A stretch of 21,339 nucleotides of DNA, taken from Phoronis australis (taxonomy: Eukaryota; Phoronida; Phoronidae). The stretch lies in the NCBI GenBank assembly GCA_002633005.1, contig NMRA01000308.1, forward strand, positions 503,556-524,894. Direction: 5' to 3'. The notes beneath the pieces were generated by a model, which did no database searches, was not told where the DNA came from, and was given only the letters and a program-made list of their open reading frames with translations. Positions 18,937-21,339 of the stretch are shown piece after piece; the stretch's first letter is position 1, and every line of letters starts with the position of its first letter. Position numbers and translations under genes: made by a program.

Positions 18937-20951
18937 ACCTGGACGTGCTTCAGCTTGGAATATAAAAAAGTAACTCTGAAACGTCAAACACAGAACTATC
19001 GGACGTCCTGGAGTCCCACAGTAGCTGTCCTACGCAGTTACAAAACAGCACTTCTGAAGAAACCACATTGCACACAGAGCCACTTGTGGTGAACGCTGGG
19101 ACTCACAAATCTGGTACTACGAATTTAGAACCATCGAGCCAGTCACAGGAGCTTTAATGTAGCTCTTCATCACCAAGTGAAAACTCCCACACTCACCAAA
19201 ACAGTTCTTCTCAGTCTGCTCACACCATGCAAGAAAAACGTGGTTTACACGACATTCCCGAGCATCCACACCAACCTTCAAATCACGTCTTTCCAAAACG
19301 CAAGAAAAATCGTCAATTTCAAAAACAGTGGTTCATCTCATGGCCGTGGCTGCATTATATTGAGGGGGAAGATAAGGTGTTGTGTCACATATGTGCAAAA
19401 GCTTACCACATGGGTCTGCTGTCTTCAGCAAAACAAGAGCTATCATTTGTTGTTACCGGTTATACCAACTGGAAAAAGGCTACTGACAAGACGTCTGGCT
19501 TTACGAAGCATGAGAAATCTGAGTGCCATAAAGAAGAAATGGAACGCACACTGATAGTGAAGTTGTCTGTCAAAGATGTTGCGGAACAACTGTCAACAGC
19601 CCACGGAGAGCAAAAAGCGAAAAACTGCAGAATGTTCCTGAAAATATCAAACATACGTTTTTTGGCAAGACAATGTATACCGTTTAGGGGTGACGGAGAT
19701 GAACAAGATTCCAATTTTATTCAACTACTCTATCTAAAAGAAACATAGACAGATATTTTGAAATCATGGTTGTCGCAGAAAACAAATAAATATACGTCTC
19801 CAGATATTCAAAATGAAGCGATCAAACTGATGGCTTTAAAAGATCTCCGAGAAATAGCGTAGTGCATTCGCGGCAGTCCTTATTTTAGTATACTGGCAGA
19901 CGAAACTACTGACGTGTCTAATAGCGAACAACTCGTCGTTTGTATCCAATGGGTAGACGAATCATTATCACCCCATGAAGATTTCATCGGATTTCGCCGC
20001 TTGGAATTGATGGATGCCCAAACAATTACGTCACTTCTAAAAGACACACTGTTGCAGATGAACTTGTCTTTAAGCAGATGTCGTGGTCAATGCTATGATG
20101 GTTGCAGCACAATGAGTGGGTCCAAAAATGGAGTCGTTGTCAACATTTAACAGGAAGAACATCGCGCCCTGTACACACATTGTTATGGCCACGCGTTGAA
20201 TCTTGCCTGCTCAGATAGTATCAAACGATGCCAGCTGATGGCAGATGCTTTAGACACCACGTACGAAATTACCAAACTGATAAAAAAATCTCCCAAAAGT
20301 GACGCACAGTTGAATAAAATACGAGATGCGTTGCTTGACGACAGAGAAGTGGGTAATATTTGGCAACTGTGTCCAACGAGATGGACCGTGAAGGCTGACG
20401 CTCTGAATCGTGTGATAGGTAACTATGATTGTTTACAGGAACTCTGGTCCTGGGGAGTCCAAAACTGCAATAATTCAGAAATGAAAGCGCGGATACGTGG
20501 AATTCAGTCTCACATGGCACAGTTTAGTTTCTTTTACGGTTTAGTACTTTCAGAGCGCCTGTTGGTGCATGCTGACAATCTGAGTACAACTTTACAAAGC
20601 GTTCAGATGTCCGCGGCTTAGGCTCAAAAGATTGCCAAAATGACCCTTTCTACATTAGAACGGATGAGAAACGACAGAGAATTTAAAAACTTCTGGGATG
20701 AAGTCCTAGTTTGTGCAAAGGATCATCACGTCAAAGATCCTGGTCTCCCTAGACGCAATAGAAAACCCGCTAGATACGAAACAGGAAGAGAATTTAAAAA
20801 CTTCTGGGATGAAGTCCTAGCTTGTGCAAAGGATCATCACGTCAAAGATCCTGGTCTCCCTAGGCGCAATAGAAAACCCGCTAGATACGAAACAGGAAAT
20901 GCGCCTCTGGAGTTTTCTTCGAGTCCAGAAGATTATTATAGAAGAACATAA
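18867..20951 (+). pseudogene. hAT transposase, DUF4371/TTF-type zinc finger family, decayed
   Basis: One reading frame runs from 18867 to 20951 with in-frame stops at 18963, 19155, 19746, 19860, 20148 and 20619. Parts in order: a Ser/Thr-rich linker; a basic patch PKRKKN; a TTF-type zinc finger (VLCHICAKAY ... TSGFTKHEKSECH); the LARQCIPFRGDGDEQDSNF segment; DUF4371 with the first catalytic acid in SILADETTD; CRGQCYDGCSTMSG; and YTHCYGHALNLA. Such proteins cut and paste DNA through an RNase-H-like DDE fold. A 37-codon in-frame duplication follows near the end. The C-terminal hATC dimerisation region with the last catalytic Glu is missing after EDYYRRT. Related host proteins include ZMYM1-type and P52rIPK-like ones. 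Confidence 0.85.
20676..20897 (+). repeat. 111-bp in-frame tandem duplication in the transposase
   Basis: Units 20676-20786 and 20787-20897 differ at two positions only (one Val/Ala change in EVL(V/A)CAKDHHVKD and one silent). 111 bp is 37 codons, so the frame is kept. Confidence 0.95.
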
Positions 20952-21339
20952 CGCTAAACCCTCGTGAGAGACCGCCCCGAGATGGCTGCTGGAGCAACTC
21001 GGGGCGGTCTGGGATCATGCGGAAAAACCACAGGGTAAATCTGTGGTCGACGAATCTATTCGGTCGATTACATTTTATTGCCTGTGAAGCCGCTAAGGGC
21101 TGCCTGAAGAAATATGACTCGCGCGTTTGTATTTTCGCCTTTTTCAATGACATGTAAAAGATTCATCAACAAATTCCTCGTAAAATTCTGAAAACAAGCG
21201 TTTTTCTCCCATGAAAATCGATGAAGTTTTGGCCGAGATATTTCCCTTTCAGTCCAGGCTACCCCTGCACACTCAGAGAATCGTCACACAAGATTACTAC
21301 GCGGTAATGCGGTTTCACTGTCAACAAAGGAAGACGTCA
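20952..21339. other. Non-coding end segment with a 13-bp hairpin
   Basis: Begins where the transposase frame stops. A perfect stem AGACCGCCCCGAG (20969-20981) pairs with CTCGGGGCGGTCT (20998-21010) around a 16-nt loop; a smaller stem CCACAG/CTGTGG follows near 21030-21045. The last bases can be read QDYYAVMRFHC on the plus strand, which I would not rely on. It may be an insertion that replaced the hATC region, or the hAT subterminal region. Confidence 0.4.

Larger units (their letters stand above)
16816..21339 (+). mobile_element. hAT-superfamily DNA transposon, 5' end and body (3' end outside window)
   Basis: Begins CAGGGCCGTAGGAAGC followed by G-runs that can pair with a C-run (GGGGGGG and CCCCCCC near 16830-16860). 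CAGGG-type termini and 8-bp target sites are usual for hAT. The body carries an exon-intron gene with an OTU-like part and a DUF4371-type transposase, both decayed. No inverted CAGGG end is present before 21339, so the element is open on the right. Confidence 0.75.

Noticed and set aside
17163-20951. All in-frame stops in the hAT gene are TAA or TAG (18451, 18963, 19155, 19746, 19860, 20148, 20619, 20949), none TGA, hinting at a code where UAR means Gln
   Set aside because: With about eight stops, absence of TGA can occur by chance. Family memory suggests Glu rather than Gln at some of these sites (for example 20619), DAW1 uses TAA as a normal stop, and the gene also has frameshifts. Ordinary decay is simpler.
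20881-21153. 90-codon minus-strand frame near the window end
   Set aside because: Overlaps the transposase 3' end and the hairpin, with no recognisable motif or start context.

Overview
The window looks like intron-containing animal nuclear DNA. It holds the two last exons of a cilia gene with consensus GT/AG splice sites, and the rest is almost entirely repeats and decayed DNA transposons. No bacterial operons, tRNA, rRNA or CRISPR are visible. The recognisable host gene is DAW1 (WDR69/ODA16, a dynein-arm assembly WD40 protein), so the organism is an animal with motile cilia. A marine invertebrate such as a lancelet would fit the transposon mix, but I cannot prove that.

Layout. (1) 1-3075: a degenerate higher-order repeat of about 430 bp (three related subunits of about 143 bp), lying in the intron upstream of the last two DAW1 exons. 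(2) 3251-4027: the DAW1 terminal exons, then 3' UTR and flank to about 4890. (3) 4890-7085: a second block of the same repeat, with a clear head module and tail module. Each subunit carries a core that reads, on the minus strand, as a CTCF-like motif. (4) 7086-7844: AT-rich unique sequence. (5) 7845-13858: a giant inverted structure flanked by TTAA. Its left arm (copy A, 7849-9532) is itself a TTAA-bounded element, and its right arm (copy B, about 11600-13854) is an inverted relative. (6) 13859-14500: flank with a second THAP relic. (7) about 14500-16815: copy C, same orientation as B, with an intact THAP domain exon. (8) 16816 to the window end: a hAT element inserted into copy C. It carries a decayed gene with an OTU-like segment followed by a DUF4371/hAT transposase.

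How the parts relate. Copies A, B and C belong to one THAP-bearing, TTAA-targeting family (Kolobok-like by target site and THAP domain). A and C retain two abutting, opposite-strand coding pieces: a THAP exon, and an exon ending in a splice donor whose peptide (YQFEPEYTD type) recalls the N-terminal part of P2RX7-C-terminal-domain-like proteins. A possible relic of that downstream domain lies at about 10292-10520. In the hAT element, the OTU-like part, a PIP-box-like motif and the transposase lie in one order on one strand. The disruptions are two compensating frameshifts, a 74-bp tandem duplication and several nonsense codons, so I infer one original fused protein. None of the transposon genes looks intact; the only apparently functional gene is DAW1.
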